A stretch of DNA of 64,000 nt, taken from IMG/VR virus record IMGVR_UViG_3300032224_001676, positions 1 to 64,000 of that record; one strand, given 5' to 3'. The notes under the pieces were generated by a model. The model was given only the letters and a program-made list of their open reading frames with translations. It made no database searches and had not been told where the DNA came from. The DNA comes from a virus. Below are positions 63,478 through 64,000 of the stretch, one piece after another. The number at the start of each line of letters is the position of its first letter. Positions within the stretch are counted from its first letter, which is position 1. Both the position numbers and the translations under genes were made by a program.

Positions 63478-64000
63478 TTAATCCTCTTCAATTAGTGTTA
63501 TAGCCTCTTTGCTTTCTTCCCATTCTGAGGTGTCTTCAATAAGGTCTACTTCAACACTTCCTAAAATGTCAACCCATTCATTAGCATGTTTTTTCTTATA
63601 TTCATTAATTTCGTTTTCATTAATAAATCCATGAATAGTAGCTATAACAGTACTTTTTGTTTGTAACCCAGTAACGTGATTCTTATCACAAGCTACTTTT
63701 GTTCTAACAGCAAACTCAACCTCCTTACCGTTTTTAGTTGCTTTAATTTTGCTTGTACCACTATTAGTAATATTACCAAATGTTAATACAATTGAAGCGT
63801 CTAAAAACATAGTTTCACCGTTTTTCATTTTCATTTTTGGTTGAGACATAATTGTCTCAGCTGGTGCAACCCAAATCTTGTTAATTGCTACCATTGAATT
63901 AGTATAAGGTGATGTTTCTTTTCTTGATAATGGGAAACGTTGATTAATAAAATTACCAAACTGTTGTGACATTGCGCCTGCATTCCACATTGGGTTGTTT
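63478..64000 (-). CDS. UvsX/RecA-type recombinase, C-terminal part (window edge)
   Basis: The frame runs past position 64000 with no start, so the gene is cut. The visible ~173 residues match the C-terminal half of a T4 UvsX/RecA-type protein: 'NAGAMSQQFGNFINQRFPLSRKETSPYTNSMVAIN' (the region after Walker B), 'PKMKMKNGETMFLDASIVLTFG' and 'VRTKVACDKNHVTG', followed by an acidic tail typical of UvsX. The ATP-binding part lies outside the window. Confidence 0.8.
   Translation of the reverse strand, partial: NNPMWNAGAMSQQFGNFINQRFPLSRKETSPYTNSMVAINKIWVAPAETIMSQPKMKMKNGETMFLDASIVLTFGNITNSGTSKIKATKNGKEVEFAVRTKVACDKNHVTGLQTKSTVIATIHGFINENEINEYKKKHANEWVDILGSVEVDLIEDTSEWEESKEAITLIEED

Overview
The window is a gene-dense, strongly AT-rich stretch of a large tailed-phage genome. 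Every supported gene (about 110, many under 60 codons) lies on the minus strand, so transcription runs from position 64000 towards 1. The replication proteins are T4-like: UvsX-type recombinase (5' end cut by the window edge), FEN/RNase H exonuclease, gp41-type helicase, family-B DNA polymerase, sliding clamp, both clamp-loader subunits, ATP-dependent DNA ligase, class I ribonucleotide reductase and thymidylate synthase. The promoters point to a Bacteroidetes host. They carry a TTTGG or CCTAG box, a spacer of almost always exactly 19 bp and then TATCTTTA or TATATTTA, close to the Bacteroidetes -33/-7 consensus (TTTG / TAnnTTTG). Many small proteins also resemble families that recur in Bacteroidetes phages. 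No capsid, terminase or tail-tube genes are in the window.

Layout, following transcription. 63990-57850: uvsX, exonuclease, helicase, nrdB, nrdA and a protein with an amphipathic N-terminus. 57820-55420: small proteins and an overlapping spanin-like pair. 55410-50211: an apparently complete 7-deazaguanine DNA-modification cassette (DpdA-like transglycosylase, QueC, QueD, QueE, FolE) interleaved with two thioredoxin-like proteins, a phosphoribosyltransferase and a MazG-like pyrophosphohydrolase. 50154-43743: tail-fibre or adhesin genes with YadA-head-like SHAEG repeats. 43676-33258: DNA polymerase split in two by a GIY-YIG homing endonuclease, an ADP-ribosyltransferase-like candidate, sliding clamp, GroES, GroEL, clamp loader, a PD-(D/E)XK nuclease and a ribbon-helix-helix protein. 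33229-18592: a 14.6-kb glycan block with six or seven glycosyltransferases and a nonulosonic-acid (sialic-acid-like) route (PseB-like dehydratase, PLP aminotransferase, CMP-sugar synthetase, Gfo/Idh oxidoreductase, NeuB-type synthase, GNAT). 18550-14800: small proteins, an HNH protein, a DksA-like zinc finger and a FeoA-like domain. 14800-12300: lipoprotein, GH19 endolysin, membrane GAF-like protein and holin-like protein. 11680-11400: tRNA-Leu(UAA) and a CAU tRNA. 11312-1: regulator, two metallophosphoesterases, a primase-like candidate, many tiny accessory genes, ligase, an HNH homing endonuclease and thyA, ending in a structured RNA leader.

Together the genes suggest a phage that carries its own replisome and chaperonin, makes nucleotides and probably substitutes guanine in its DNA, and can build or decorate surface glycans. 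Transcription appears to be organised by one promoter family. In three places this promoter is fused to an intrinsic terminator, and at several replication genes the -7 box lies so close to the start codon that leaderless mRNAs are likely. All functions are read from sequence motifs; no database search was run.
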